Source: an uncultured Prevotellaceae bacterium (lineage in GTDB: Bacteria; Bacteroidota; Bacteroidia; Bacteroidales; Muribaculaceae). Taken from it: DNA of 64,000 nucleotides. Position 1 is the stretch's first letter, and every line of letters starts with the position of its first letter. The notes beneath the pieces are model-generated. The model was not told the origin of the DNA. It ran no database searches and saw only the letters and a program-made list of their open reading frames with translations. The stretch lies in assembly GCA_900318535.1 (NCBI GenBank), contig ONKU01000012.1, positions 1 to 64,000 on the forward strand, given 5' to 3'. Below are positions 1 to 6,819 of the stretch, piece after piece. The position numbers and the translations under genes were made by a program.

Positions 1-112
1 CATCAACGATATTGAAATTGGATGAGCTGAGCGAGCCTTTTACCAACTGCTCTTGAACACTGGCGCTGTCAGCACCGCTTACAGGATTGAAAGAATTGAA
101 ATTGTTGTCCAT
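1..112 (-). CDS. 5' end of an unidentified small protein, cut by the window edge
   Basis: An open frame starts at the ATG at 112 and runs off the left edge, giving 37 residues beginning MDNNFNSFNPVSG. It is rich in Asn, Ser and Gln, with no signal peptide or membrane segment. I do not recognise it. The leader upstream shares GCGACAACAAGTnCAA with the leader of the small gene starting at 3939, so the two genes probably carry the same kind of 5' region. That likeness is the best evidence that this start is real. Confidence 0.45.
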   Translation of the reverse strand, partial: MDNNFNSFNPVSGADSASVQEQLVKGSLSSSNFNIVD

Positions 113-151
113 AACTGAAAAATATTAAAAGTTAAACATACGATTTTGAAC

Positions 152-339
152 TTGTTGTCGCTTTCGCTTCGCCTTTACGATGCCTGCAAAGTGCGGCTGG
201 AGCACACTAAAGCAAGGCTTGCCCGGAAATTACTACCCGAAGGGCTGGAGAATTTCCGAAGGCAACTCGTCTCGGCCTTGCGTGTGGGTAAGCCGCATTA
301 ACTTTGCAGCGGAAAGCCAAGAGAGGCGACGGTGAACAA
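152..339. repeat. Structured intergenic element, copy 1 (nested inverted repeats)
   Basis: A nested set of complementary arms is visible: TTGTTGTCGC (152-161) against GCGAC/AACAA (326-339), then GCGGCT/AGCCGC, CACAC/GTGTG, GCAAGGC/GCCTTGC and CGGAAATT/AATTTCCG around a loop containing CCCGAAGGGC. Copy 2 at 3976-4185 keeps the layout with different bases in several arms, which suggests a selected RNA structure rather than a chance repeat. It lies upstream of the minus-strand gene starting at 112 and contains a plus-strand promoter near its right end. Confidence 0.6.
278..306 (+). promoter_or_regulatory. Bacteroidota-type promoter TTG-N18-TAACTTTG
   Basis: TTG (278-280), an 18-base spacer and TAACTTTG (299-306) fit the Bacteroidota -33/-7 promoter form. 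The same elements with exactly the same 18-base spacing recur at 4135-4163 and 6786-6814. It points rightward, into a gap with no gene. Confidence 0.6.
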
Positions 340-365
340 GTGAAAGTATGTTTGGCTTGTTTTTC
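312..365 (+). ncRNA. Possible short RNA from copy 1, ending in a terminator-like hairpin
   Basis: Downstream of the promoter at 278-306 no protein frame is convincing. AAGCCAA (314-320) can pair with TTGGCTT (352-358), followed directly by GTTTTTC, which looks like an intrinsic terminator. A transcript of about 55 bases is inferred. From 366 to 600 I see only a small hairpin (GCGGT/ACCGC near 400) and no gene; the next gene ends at 601 on the other strand. Confidence 0.35.
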
Positions 366-600
366 AGGGGCAACATGGCAGATTCTTCCTGTAAGCGGTT
401 GCGCCCAAGACCGCACTAGGAACAAGAGTGAGATATGAAGCCGTCTAAATTTTATTTGAGGAAAATGGATTTCCAATCCACATGACAAGAGTTCCAGAGA
501 TCTGTCATATTTGATTCAAAGTCAATGTTTTATCACACCTAACATTATGGCATCAAAAAAAGTGTCTGTTCAAGTATAAAATAAAACAAACTTTTCAGAA

Positions 601-1365
601 CTATTTGAATGAAGATGGACTTTGTTGAAGTATAATCTGTTGTTGTAATTCTGATTCAATAAGAGGCAGCAAATCCTCAGCTAATAAAAACATATTCGTC
701 GAAAACAAGATAGGGATTCCATTCTCATCTTCTTCATACTGCAACTTAGCGTTTTCAATATTATCTTTAATATCAAACACGGCTCTTTTAGGATTACAGC
801 CACCTGAAATCTTTTCATTTAGAAAACGTTTTACTTCTTGACTTAGTTTCAACGGGTTTTCAGGCTTCTTAAATCCTTCTAGTCTGTCTTTTCGTTTTGA
901 ATAATAGAGCCACACTTCGAAGCATGGATTACTTATTATAAGCTGAATAATATTATCTCTATACCCTTTTTTACTTCTGATGATATCATTATAGAAGTGA
1001 TCAACGTCGGTTACCGTATAAAAACGGTCTGGATGAACTGAGCCTGAAGTGTAATCATACTCATTTTTCTTTTTCTTTACTTCTTCGAGCAAATCATCAG
1101 GACTGATAGGTACACCAAAAAACTCAAGTTTCAGCCTGGGACAATTTTTCATCATCCATTTGAAATAATCTCTTTCACGATTAGTACCGTTTGAGAAAAC
1201 CACATAAAAAGCTGTTGGTTCAACTAAGGCCTCTCCTTTTGAGTATTGAGTAGCTGGAACTGTTTTTATTGAATCTATTTGAACAGAACCACTGTCCTCA
1301 ATTTCCTCTTCTACGTCTTGAGGCTCAAATATAGCTTCTTCTTTATAGTATTTCCTCTCAGCCAT
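601..1365 (-). CDS. RloB-family TOPRIM-like protein, AbiLii-like toxin component
   Basis: A 254-residue RloB-like protein. The family hallmark SNPCFEVWL is at 145-153, and the acidic pair of TVTDVDHF is at 120/122, matching the TOPRIM DxD motif. In known pairs such as lactococcal AbiL an RloB protein works with an AAA ATPase in abortive phage defence; the role here is inferred from that. The first TOPRIM motif reads SNGTNRERDYF near 58-68, with Asn where an E-G-x-x-TE pattern would put the first Glu, while the second Glu is kept. The start ATG overlaps the stop of the upstream ATPase by one base (TAATG), implying translational coupling. Codon use is AT-rich, unlike the core genes to the right, consistent with transfer. 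Confidence 0.75.
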   Translation of the reverse strand: MAERKYYKEEAIFEPQDVEEEIEDSGSVQIDSIKTVPATQYSKGEALVEPTAFYVVFSNGTNRERDYFKWMMKNCPRLKLEFFGVPISPDDLLEEVKKKKNEYDYTSGSVHPDRFYTVTDVDHFYNDIIRSKKGYRDNIIQLIISNPCFEVWLYYSKRKDRLEGFKKPENPLKLSQEVKRFLNEKISGGCNPKRAVFDIKDNIENAKLQYEEDENGIPILFSTNMFLLAEDLLPLIESELQQQIILQQSPSSFK

Positions 1366-2669
1366 TATGCTTCTGCTGTATCAATTGAGATGTTGGGTAT
1401 ACCCCCATACCTTCCTTGTAAGTAGCCGTTCTCTATCTTTATTGTATTGTGGATATTAAAATCACTCAAAGACTGCATTCTTGTCTGTCCATCTTCTTTT
1501 CTCGCAATCCAGTATTCATCCAAACGAAGCAGGTTTTGCTGATCCATCAGTTTCGATAGGTGCGTTGTAAATATCATCTGCCCATTACTACGGTGACTTG
1601 AATAGTAGAGCATCATCTCATAAATTAAGTTTGGATGAATACTATTTTCAATCTCGTCAATAAATACGGTCTTTTCTTCATATAGAGCATCATAAATTGC
1701 TGGAATTAGAGTCAACAACCTAACAGTGCCGTCTGACTGCGACAGTATATCCATATCAGCCTCATACCCATCTATTCCAATTTGTCGGAACAAGAACTCT
1801 TGCACTCTTCTCATTCCCTCATTATCGGTAAATACTTTAAACTCATTGCGCCGATCTTGTCCAAACTCCATAACAGAACCAGTACTTTTCAATTCACGGT
1901 TAATGACGTCTTGAACATTAGACAAGTTCTTGTGCTGTTTTATCCATTCATCAAATGATTGCTCTCCTACAGTCAGTTGGGCAATGTTCAAGTCGCATTC
2001 ATTCAGCATCTCGCTGGCAAACTTTAGCAGTTTTTCATGCTTGGCCATAAGATGAATTAACTGAGGAATCCAACTATTAATATCCACTATTACGACTTTT
2101 TCATTCAACCATCTAAACACATTGTTAACATCTTCACCTTTGAAAACAGGGAATTGCTCATTTAGTGGCAGAATTGATGAGCGCGGATTCATTTCAAGCA
2201 GTTTTTCCACTGAAGACTTGTTCTCCACCAATTCAGATTCTACCCTACCACCTTCTCTTAGGAACAGTAATTCATCATTGGTTTTCCCAATTCCAGAAAT
2301 CCACAATTCTTCTTTGATTGAACTACTAATTTGTATTTTGTAGATATAGTATTTTCCTTTTGTTACAAACTCCATTCCCATCTTTACAGGTTTGGTATTT
2401 CTTTCTGCCAACCTGAAGTGGATTCTATTCAGATCCACTCCTGCTAGATAGTCCTTTTGTGTCAAAAAAGATCTAAAAAACAAAGCAGCTTTAATGAAAT
2501 TTGACTTTCCAGAACCATTCGGTCCATATATAGCACTTTCTTTCAATAGTGGGACCTCATGATTATAGATGTGTTCTGGGAATCTAACACGATTCGTGTT
2601 GGGAAACATATTGAAAGTCACCTCTTCATAGAATGAAAGGAAATTGGATATGGAAAATCTAAGTAGCAT
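1365..2669 (-). CDS. AAA-family (SMC/RecF-like) ATPase, AbiLi/RloA-like defence partner
   Basis: A COG1106-type ATPase of 434 residues. Walker A GPNGSGKS is at 49-56, an SxGTxR signature region (SQSDGTVR) lies in the C-terminal third, Walker B reads VFIDEIENS, and an H-loop His is in FTTHLSK. A frame extends 13 codons further upstream, but MLLRFSISNF is the normal beginning for this family, and a TATTTTTG promoter at 2698-2705 fits a start at 2669. Together with the downstream RloB gene it makes a two-gene AbiL-like module in which the ATPase would sense infection and control the TOPRIM effector (inferred from the family). AT-rich. Confidence 0.8.
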   Translation of the reverse strand: MLLRFSISNFLSFYEEVTFNMFPNTNRVRFPEHIYNHEVPLLKESAIYGPNGSGKSNFIKAALFFRSFLTQKDYLAGVDLNRIHFRLAERNTKPVKMGMEFVTKGKYYIYKIQISSSIKEELWISGIGKTNDELLFLREGGRVESELVENKSSVEKLLEMNPRSSILPLNEQFPVFKGEDVNNVFRWLNEKVVIVDINSWIPQLIHLMAKHEKLLKFASEMLNECDLNIAQLTVGEQSFDEWIKQHKNLSNVQDVINRELKSTGSVMEFGQDRRNEFKVFTDNEGMRRVQEFLFRQIGIDGYEADMDILSQSDGTVRLLTLIPAIYDALYEEKTVFIDEIENSIHPNLIYEMMLYYSSHRSNGQMIFTTHLSKLMDQQNLLRLDEYWIARKEDGQTRMQSLSDFNIHNTIKIENGYLQGRYGGIPNISIDTAEA

Positions 2670-2697
2670 AATACAGGTCGGTTTGATATTTCTGAGG

Positions 2698-2745
2698 CAA
2701 AAATACAACTAATTATCGAATTAACGTGAAAAATTCACGTTAATT
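2698..2745 (-). promoter_or_regulatory. Promoter with overlapping 12-bp inverted repeat ahead of the AbiL-like operon
   Basis: On the minus strand TATTTTTG (2705-2698) is a -7 element for the ATPase gene. Just upstream is a perfect palindrome with arms at 2719-2730 and 2734-2745 and a three-base centre, lying where the -33 region should be. This geometry suits a repressor site. No regulator gene is adjacent, so a self-acting or distant protein is possible. It could also be a weak hairpin ending the gene to the right. Confidence 0.45.
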
Positions 2746-2809
2746 ATTAATAATGATATCAAAATACACATATTTGGGAGCTTTACACTTCTCTAATTGG
2801 CTTGGCGCG

Positions 2810-2848
2810 GTTCCGATCGGTGGGCGAGCGATCGCCCACCTGCGGAAC
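2810..2848. terminator. Two-stem hairpin after the small-gene operon
   Basis: Arms GTTCCG/CGGAAC and GTGGGCGA/TCGCCCAC fold into a strong hairpin just past the stop at 2857. The same hairpin, together with the last codons of the gene, is duplicated at 20107-20145, with the loop inverted. A related GTTCCG...CGGAAC hairpin lies at 35789-35825. Confidence 0.6.
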
Positions 2849-2856
2849 GGGAGGCC

Positions 2857-3123
2857 TTAAACCTCGTGCTCGATGTACTCGCTCAACTCCTTGAGGATGC
2901 CTTCGATGTCCTCGGCTGTGCTGTCATCGGCGAATGTCCATGACCTGCAGGCCTTGGCGGGCGGCTCGCCTTGGTGGGCGAATACCGTCCACCATGTCAT
3001 CACCTCACCATCGCATCGCACCAGCGTATTGGTGTGGATGCTCATCGAGTGGCAAATGCCCACCTTGTTGTTATACACTGCGCTCTTGATTTTTTGCGGT
3101 GGGCGGGGGCTGGCCTCGCCCAC
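2857..3123 (-). CDS. Small hypothetical protein ending SEYIEHEV
   Basis: About 88 residues, with a Trp-rich centre (EVMTWWTVF) and an acidic C-terminus (ILKELSEYIEHEV). I do not recognise a family. The start is uncertain: a GTG at 3123 follows the upstream stop by 16 bases and keeps a coherent N-terminus, while the first ATG is at 3045 and would give 62 residues. It is the last gene of a four-gene leftward operon. Its final codons and terminator are copied at 20104-20183. A small DNA- or phage-related accessory protein is likely from context only. Confidence 0.5.
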   Translation of the reverse strand: MGEASPRPPQKIKSAVYNNKVGICHSMSIHTNTLVRCDGEVMTWWTVFAHQGEPPAKACRSWTFADDSTAEDIEGILKELSEYIEHEV

Positions 3124-3139
3124 CTTGTTAAACTTATAC

Positions 3140-3433
3140 TTACTTGTTCTCGGCCTTCTTGGTGCTGCGCTTGCGGCTCTTCTTCTCGGGCTGAGGCTCG
3201 GGCAGGCCATCACAGATGGCTACACGCTTGCCTGCTCTGACCAGACGGGGCAGATAGCTGTCGAGGGCATGGGCGGGAAATGCGGCCTGGCGCTCGGTGA
3301 TGTCCTTCACACTGCTGCGGCGGGTGAGCGTGAGGCCTAAAATATCGCTCACGGCTACGGCATCATCGCCAAAACTTTCATAGAAATCTCCTACCCTAAA
3401 TAATAGGATGGCATCGGGGTGCTTGGCCTTCAT
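3140..3433 (-). CDS. Free-standing MutS domain I protein
   Basis: 97 residues that match only the N-terminal mismatch-recognition domain of MutS: ILLFRVGDFYESFGDDA near 9-25, then ILGLTLTRR, AFPAHALDSYLPRLV and KRVAICDGL. The rest of MutS (connector, lever, clamp, ATPase) is absent, and the protein ends in a basic tail (KKSRKRSTKK). The F-Y-E motif that contacts mispaired DNA in MutS is present. Short proteins like this occur on Bacteroidales mobile elements; their function is not known. The start overlaps the upstream stop as ATGA, so the genes are coupled. Confidence 0.75.
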   Translation of the reverse strand: MKAKHPDAILLFRVGDFYESFGDDAVAVSDILGLTLTRRSSVKDITERQAAFPAHALDSYLPRLVRAGKRVAICDGLPEPQPEKKSRKRSTKKAENK

Positions 3434-3645
3434 CTCGCCTTCACCTCCGCCATCAGCTTGTTATAGATGGCCTTCGGGATCACTGCGCCCGTGCGCTTGC
3501 GAAGGATGAACGCATAGCGCAAAGCCTTTAACGGCTCGGTGAAATAGAACTCTGCGGACTTCTGGCTGTCCTCACTGCGGTAAACATGCCACATGATTGC
3601 ACCGCTTTTTACCTCTCGCTTGCTTGCTAAAATCAAATTTGCCAT
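3430..3645 (-). CDS. Small basic hypothetical protein
   Basis: 71 residues, basic, with no signal peptide or membrane segment; WHVYRSEDSQKSAEFYF suggests a small mixed fold. Not recognised. It lies in the operon with the MutS-domain gene (ATGA overlap at 3430-3433) and the 84-residue gene upstream (39-base gap). It is probably an accessory protein of a mobile element. Confidence 0.6.
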   Translation of the reverse strand: MANLILASKREVKSGAIMWHVYRSEDSQKSAEFYFTEPLKALRYAFILRKRTGAVIPKAIYNKLMAEVKAR

Positions 3646-3684
3646 AACTTCAAAAATTTTAATGGATTGATAAATATCGATTGA

Positions 3685-3939
3685 TTAAAAACTATCTACA
3701 TACAGATAAACATTGCAGTAACTCACCTGAACGCCTGCCGACATCGCCAGCGCTTGCGCCTGCTCGCTCGCCTCCTGCTCGCTGCGGGCATCCACCTCGA
3801 AGGTGCTCACCTCATTGTCGAAGTCCACCACCTCAACCATGTAATTATTGTAATTGGATGAGCGGTAACCCTTTTTACTCTTTTGGCTCTCAGCTTGTTC
3901 GGGAGAACCTAGGAATGATATGTTATAAGAAGCTGTCAT
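3685..3939 (-). CDS. Small hypothetical protein, first gene of the four-gene operon
   Basis: 84 residues. YMVEVVDFDNEVSTFEVDA followed by an Ala/Gln helix and VQVSYCNVYLYVDSF suggests a small alpha/beta fold. It contains no known catalytic motif and I do not recognise it. Its leader carries the structured element of copy 2 and shares GCGACAACAAGTnCAA with the leader of the gene at the left window edge. This gives a link between that element and small mobile-type genes. Confidence 0.6.
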   Translation of the reverse strand: MTASYNISFLGSPEQAESQKSKKGYRSSNYNNYMVEVVDFDNEVSTFEVDARSEQEASEQAQALAMSAGVQVSYCNVYLYVDSF

Positions 3940-3975
3940 AATAAATTGATTTTTAAATGTTAATAATCATTGTAC

Positions 3976-4185
3976 TTGTTGTCGCGTATAACCTTTTTAC
4001 GGTGCTTATCAAGTAAGGGCTGCTAGTGATACGCCTGTCAAGGCTTGACCGAAAAAATCTACTCGAAGGGCGGGCCAAATTTTATGCGCAGCGTCAAATT
4101 TTGTGGATTATTTCGAGGCAACTCCGTATAGCCTTGCAGTATCACGATGCCCGCTAGCTTTGCGGTGTAAAAGGTGGTAGCGACA
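3976..4185. repeat. Structured intergenic element, copy 2
   Basis: Same layout as copy 1: TTGTTGTCGC (3976-3985) to GCGAC (4181-4185), with inner arms TGATAC/GTATCA and CAAGGCT/AGCCTTG and the shared core CTACTCGAAGGGC. Several arm bases differ from copy 1 while pairing is kept (GCGGCT/AGCCGC there, TGATAC/GTATCA here). This is the pattern expected of compensatory change. Confidence 0.6.
4135..4163 (+). promoter_or_regulatory. Bacteroidota-type promoter TTG-N18-TAGCTTTG
   Basis: TTG at 4135-4137 and TAGCTTTG at 4156-4163 are separated by exactly 18 bases, as in copies 1 and 3. It faces right, toward the hairpin at 4272-4309. Confidence 0.6.
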
Positions 4186-4345
4186 GGACAATGTCGACAT
4201 TTTGTTTCATCAATGCGGCTTCACGGTATCATGACTCTCCCGTCAAGCAGAGAGCCGTGCATAAAGACAACAAAGGAGGGATCGCCCATCATGGGCGTTT
4301 CCCTCCTTTACCGATGAAAAAGCCCCGGAACGCCTGCGTTACCAA
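4169..4345 (+). ncRNA. Candidate structured small RNA, copy 2
   Basis: Downstream of the promoter the plus strand has a hairpin pairing CACGG with CCGTG (about 4220-4256) and a long hairpin AAAGGAGGG/CCCTCCTTT (4272-4309) with an inner CGCCC/GGGCG stem. Then comes GATGAAAAAGCCCCGGAACGC and a small AACGC/GCGTT stem. Copy 3 repeats this tail in order with scattered substitutions. No protein frame is conserved between the copies, so I infer an RNA gene. Bacteroidales-1 RNA is one known family worth testing, but I cannot assign it. Confidence 0.5.
4272..4309 (+). terminator. Hairpin with AAGGAGG/CCTCCTT arms, terminator-like
   Basis: Nine-base arms AAAGGAGGG and CCCTCCTTT enclose a second stem CGCCC/GGGCG. 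The conserved sequence continues about 35 bases beyond it, so it may be an internal stem of the RNA rather than the true 3' end. A sister hairpin is at 7007-7039. Confidence 0.5.
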
Positions 4346-4428
4346 GGCTCAAATGTATTTTCTATGTCAGTTCCAAAGCTAGAGAAATTATTTGCGGAAG
4401 ATTTTCAGGACATTTTTAATGACTTGCC

Positions 4429-4868
4429 CTATTGCAACGGTATCTTATCTAAGAGTGAATTATATGACACGCTGAATCCCGATGCCGATATGGTGACCTT
4501 GGTTTTGTCTTCGAGGCTATGGCTTTGGACTGAACTCCAAACGACGTCAATTTCCTTGTCAAAGTTCTCCACAAACTACTGAACCTCGCTCAACTCCATC
4601 ATGAGCAGCGGCGTGTTGCTGTCGGGACTGTTATATATATTCATCAGAATATTCCAAAAACTGAATATATCGCAGCATTAAAGCAAAGGTGATTACATGG
4701 CATTCTCAAGAGCCGTGGTCACGCGGCGCTCACCCGAATCAAAGCCTGAGATGATAAAGGCAATTCCGCTTTTCCGCAAAGTATTGTTCACATTATTGAA
4801 ATCACCACTACCCAAATATTTGTCAGTCATCAGAAGGCAGAGACTGCTGACCACTGTAGTCTGTGTTT
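4429..4868 (-). pseudogene. Decayed ftsZ-like gene (C-terminal half)
   Basis: One minus-strand frame reads as the second half of FtsZ, interrupted by three stops. In order: DFNNVNNTLRKSGIAF, SGFDSGERRVTTALENAM, stop (4693-4695), SPLL, stop (4678-4680), CCDIFSFWNILMNIYNS, PLLMMELSEVQ, stop (4576-4578), FVENFDKEIDVVW, LEDKTKVTISASGFSVSYN, and a stop at 4429-4431. Functional FtsZ has the same order (INLDF-V, G-GENR---A---AL-SPLL, DI, EEM-EV, D-DVIWG, D-SLG---K-T-LATGF). The N-terminal GTPase half with GGGTGTG is not found intact. From 4869 to 5181 I see no convincing gene; a short frame at 4899-5084 may be more of the same remnant. A real ftsZ must exist elsewhere, so this is a paralogue or an imported copy. 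Confidence 0.7.
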
Positions 4869-5181
4869 AATCAGCCTACATAAAAGCATTAGAGGAATTT
4901 AGGTCACTGTATATTTCGGGCAAGCGCTCGTTTTGATGACGAATATGTCCTTGGCCTTGGCATATTTGCTCTTTTGATCGATACCAACATGTACCTTAAT
5001 GAGGTTGTCCCTTTTCTGTCGGAGTAAAGTGCGGAATGCAGTATGCAGCATGTCAGAAAAGAGGTGTGAGAGATCAGTAAACACGAATGTAAGAGATAAA
5101 CACTTTTGTCAGTAGTGTTTATCTCCTACTCGATTTAGACGTAGTTATTAATCTGTTATGAAGATATTGGAAAGAGAAAGA
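4869..5181. other. Gap without an intact gene
   Basis: AT-rich sequence of 313 bases between the ftsZ-like remnant and the membrane cassette. A 61-codon minus-strand frame at 4899-5084 contains AKAKDIFVIKTSA, weakly like the FtsZ stretch AKADDIL-KA, and might be an upstream piece of the remnant shifted in frame. Nothing else is recognised. Confidence 0.4.
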
Positions 5182-6060
5182 CTATTCTATACCAACATCA
5201 TCCATTAATTTATTGCGCAGATACCCTATAATGCTGTCAAAGTCTTCAATACACTCGATGATTTTAACATAATCTTTTTCACTATTAATCGACAAAGTCA
5301 TTATGCTTTTACCTACTCTTTCAGCATCTATTAATACTGATAAATATTCTGGGTAATTATCTAAATACTTTGAGGCATTTGAAAATGATGATAAGCACTC
5401 TTTGATTTCCAATACTATATCCTCAAAATAAGGCTTAATCGCAATGATATAAAGGTTGACGTCTTCATGGGACAGCGAATTAGGATCATTGTTATTATCG
5501 CTATAAATTTTAAGGATTCTTTTATAATCATCGCTTCCCATATTTTTTTCCATTATACCTAAAAGATGATTGTGAAAAGATGCAATTTCTGGGGAAATCA
5601 TCTTATAAATAGAACTTAGGAGAGGTCTATTCTGTTGATTCACGAATTGGTCTTGGTTTTCAGCTTCTCTTTTTGGGGAACGAGACTTGTACATAGCTGC
5701 CATAAGAATACTTAAAAGAATAGTAACAAGCCCCATGAGAATAATCATAAACTGATTAAAATTATGATGGAGCATATACATGATTTTGTCATAATAAAGG
5801 CCAAATAGTAGAATAAAGATTCCCATAAACAGATACATTGCTGTCAATAATCGATAAAACCTGTATCTGCGATCTTCGGAGTTATAGAAGTAAATTGATT
5901 TATAAAAATTATTTACGTCACTTGCGGTTATTTCAATTTCCTTTTCACCAGGCAATGATTTATTTTTCAATACATGGTTTATCATTCGATTTGATAAAAC
6001 ATCTTGATTCTTCTTAAGTGCCTGCTTAGCAGAATCAGTAAGGTTATATTCTGTAGTCAT
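5182..6060 (-). CDS. Hypothetical protein with two central membrane segments
   Basis: 292 residues with a soluble N-terminal helix bundle (about 1-75), two hydrophobic segments (near 83-105 and 112-133), a basic loop KSRSPKR and a long helical C-terminal domain with many Asp, Asn and Ser. Not recognised. It starts 9 bases after the stop of the smaller membrane gene and shares its strongly AT-rich codon use, so the two were probably acquired together. A two-protein membrane effector would be in keeping with the defence-gene surroundings, but this is inference only. Confidence 0.65.
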   Translation of the reverse strand: MTTEYNLTDSAKQALKKNQDVLSNRMINHVLKNKSLPGEKEIEITASDVNNFYKSIYFYNSEDRRYRFYRLLTAMYLFMGIFILLFGLYYDKIMYMLHHNFNQFMIILMGLVTILLSILMAAMYKSRSPKREAENQDQFVNQQNRPLLSSIYKMISPEIASFHNHLLGIMEKNMGSDDYKRILKIYSDNNNDPNSLSHEDVNLYIIAIKPYFEDIVLEIKECLSSFSNASKYLDNYPEYLSVLIDAERVGKSIMTLSINSEKDYVKIIECIEDFDSIIGYLRNKLMDDVGIE

Positions 6061-6069
6061 ATTTGAAAA

Positions 6070-6483
6070 TTAATTTTTCCTTGTTGTTCTTCTTATAATA
6101 AAACACACAACTCCTAATGCCACTGAGATGCAAAATACTAGTATGCCCCATGATTGTTTAATATTTCCTCCTCCTAGGCCAGCGCTTAAAGTGAATACAT
6201 ATTCAAGAACATTAAGAATAATATGTAGTGTCGGTGTATTATCGTGTGAACGACCATACACTTTTTGTGCAGCTTCTCTGACATGATCTCCGGTAACTTC
6301 TCTAATGTTATTAATTGAATCGACATTTGCCAAAGAAACGGATTTTTCAAACAATTCTTTTATAAATCCTAGTGAATACTCCCTGAACTTCAACTTTCCT
6401 GAGCCAATAAATCCTGCACTTTCTAAGACATTATCAGGTATGTCTATTTTTGGAGGATTTGTATTGTATTGTTGTTCACTCAT
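6070..6483 (-). CDS. Small hypothetical protein with a C-terminal membrane segment
   Basis: 137 residues: a soluble N-terminal part (DNVLESAGFIGSGKL, then helices to about 95), a Gly-rich turn, and one clear membrane span near 112-130 followed by the basic end RRTTRKN, indicating a cytoplasmic tail. It resembles tail-anchored helper proteins in shape, not in a named family. Second gene of the leftward cassette 6696-5182. Confidence 0.6.
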   Translation of the reverse strand: MSEQQYNTNPPKIDIPDNVLESAGFIGSGKLKFREYSLGFIKELFEKSVSLANVDSINNIREVTGDHVREAAQKVYGRSHDNTPTLHIILNVLEYVFTLSAGLGGGNIKQSWGILVFCISVALGVVCFIIRRTTRKN

Positions 6484-6540
6484 AAATCCTACTATTAATC
6501 GTTCATATTTCTAACTATTATAAAAATTGATAGCAATTAA

Positions 6541-6696
6541 TTATTTTCGTTTTAATAATGTTGTCTGATAAAAAAAGTAAGTTGAAATCAAATAATCAAT
6601 TTTTGTTTTGGACCCAAAGAATCCAAGGTTTTCACGCAATGCTTTATCCATCATTCGGAAAGCAGTGGCTGAGTTTATTGTGTTGTGTTGATACAT
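6541..6696 (-). CDS. 51-residue leading protein of the AT-rich cassette
   Basis: A short frame starting MYQHNTINSATAFRMMDKAL and ending TTLLKRK. The start at 6696 is set by a TAACTTTG -7 element at 6719-6712, which leaves a leader of about ten bases; a frame extending further upstream would lie inside the promoter. Helical and basic; no family recognised. It could be a small regulator or antitoxin-like partner of the two membrane proteins that follow after 57 bases. Confidence 0.5.
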   Translation of the reverse strand: MYQHNTINSATAFRMMDKALRENLGFFGSKTKIDYLISTYFFYQTTLLKRK

Positions 6697-6785
6697 AACA
6701 TTTATTTTTTGCAAAGTTAATATCATTTTTGAAAACATGTGTAATAATTTTATCATATTTTATGTTATAGACATACAAAGCCGCA

Positions 6786-6814
6786 TTGACGGGTAGCGGC
6801 TCGCATTAACTTTG
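6786..6814 (+). promoter_or_regulatory. Bacteroidota-type promoter TTG-N18-TAACTTTG (copy 3)
   Basis: TTG at 6786-6788, 18 bases, TAACTTTG at 6807-6814. The stretch CATTAACTTTGCAGCGGAAA is shared with copy 1. The long upstream inverted repeat of copies 1 and 2 is missing here. Confidence 0.6.
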
Positions 6815-6819
6815 CAGCG

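Noticed and set aside
207..488. 93-codon minus-strand frame over RNA-element copy 1
   Set aside because: It lies across paired RNA arms, has no recognisable domain, and is not kept in copy 2.
4364..4582. 72-codon plus-strand frame starting MSVPKLEKL
   Set aside because: It is antisense to the ftsZ-like remnant, whose motif-by-motif match explains the region better.
4899..5084. Possible transposase remnant
   Set aside because: I first read KSKYAKAKDIF as transposase-like, but no DDE motif or terminal repeats were found; a link to the ftsZ remnant is more likely, though weak.
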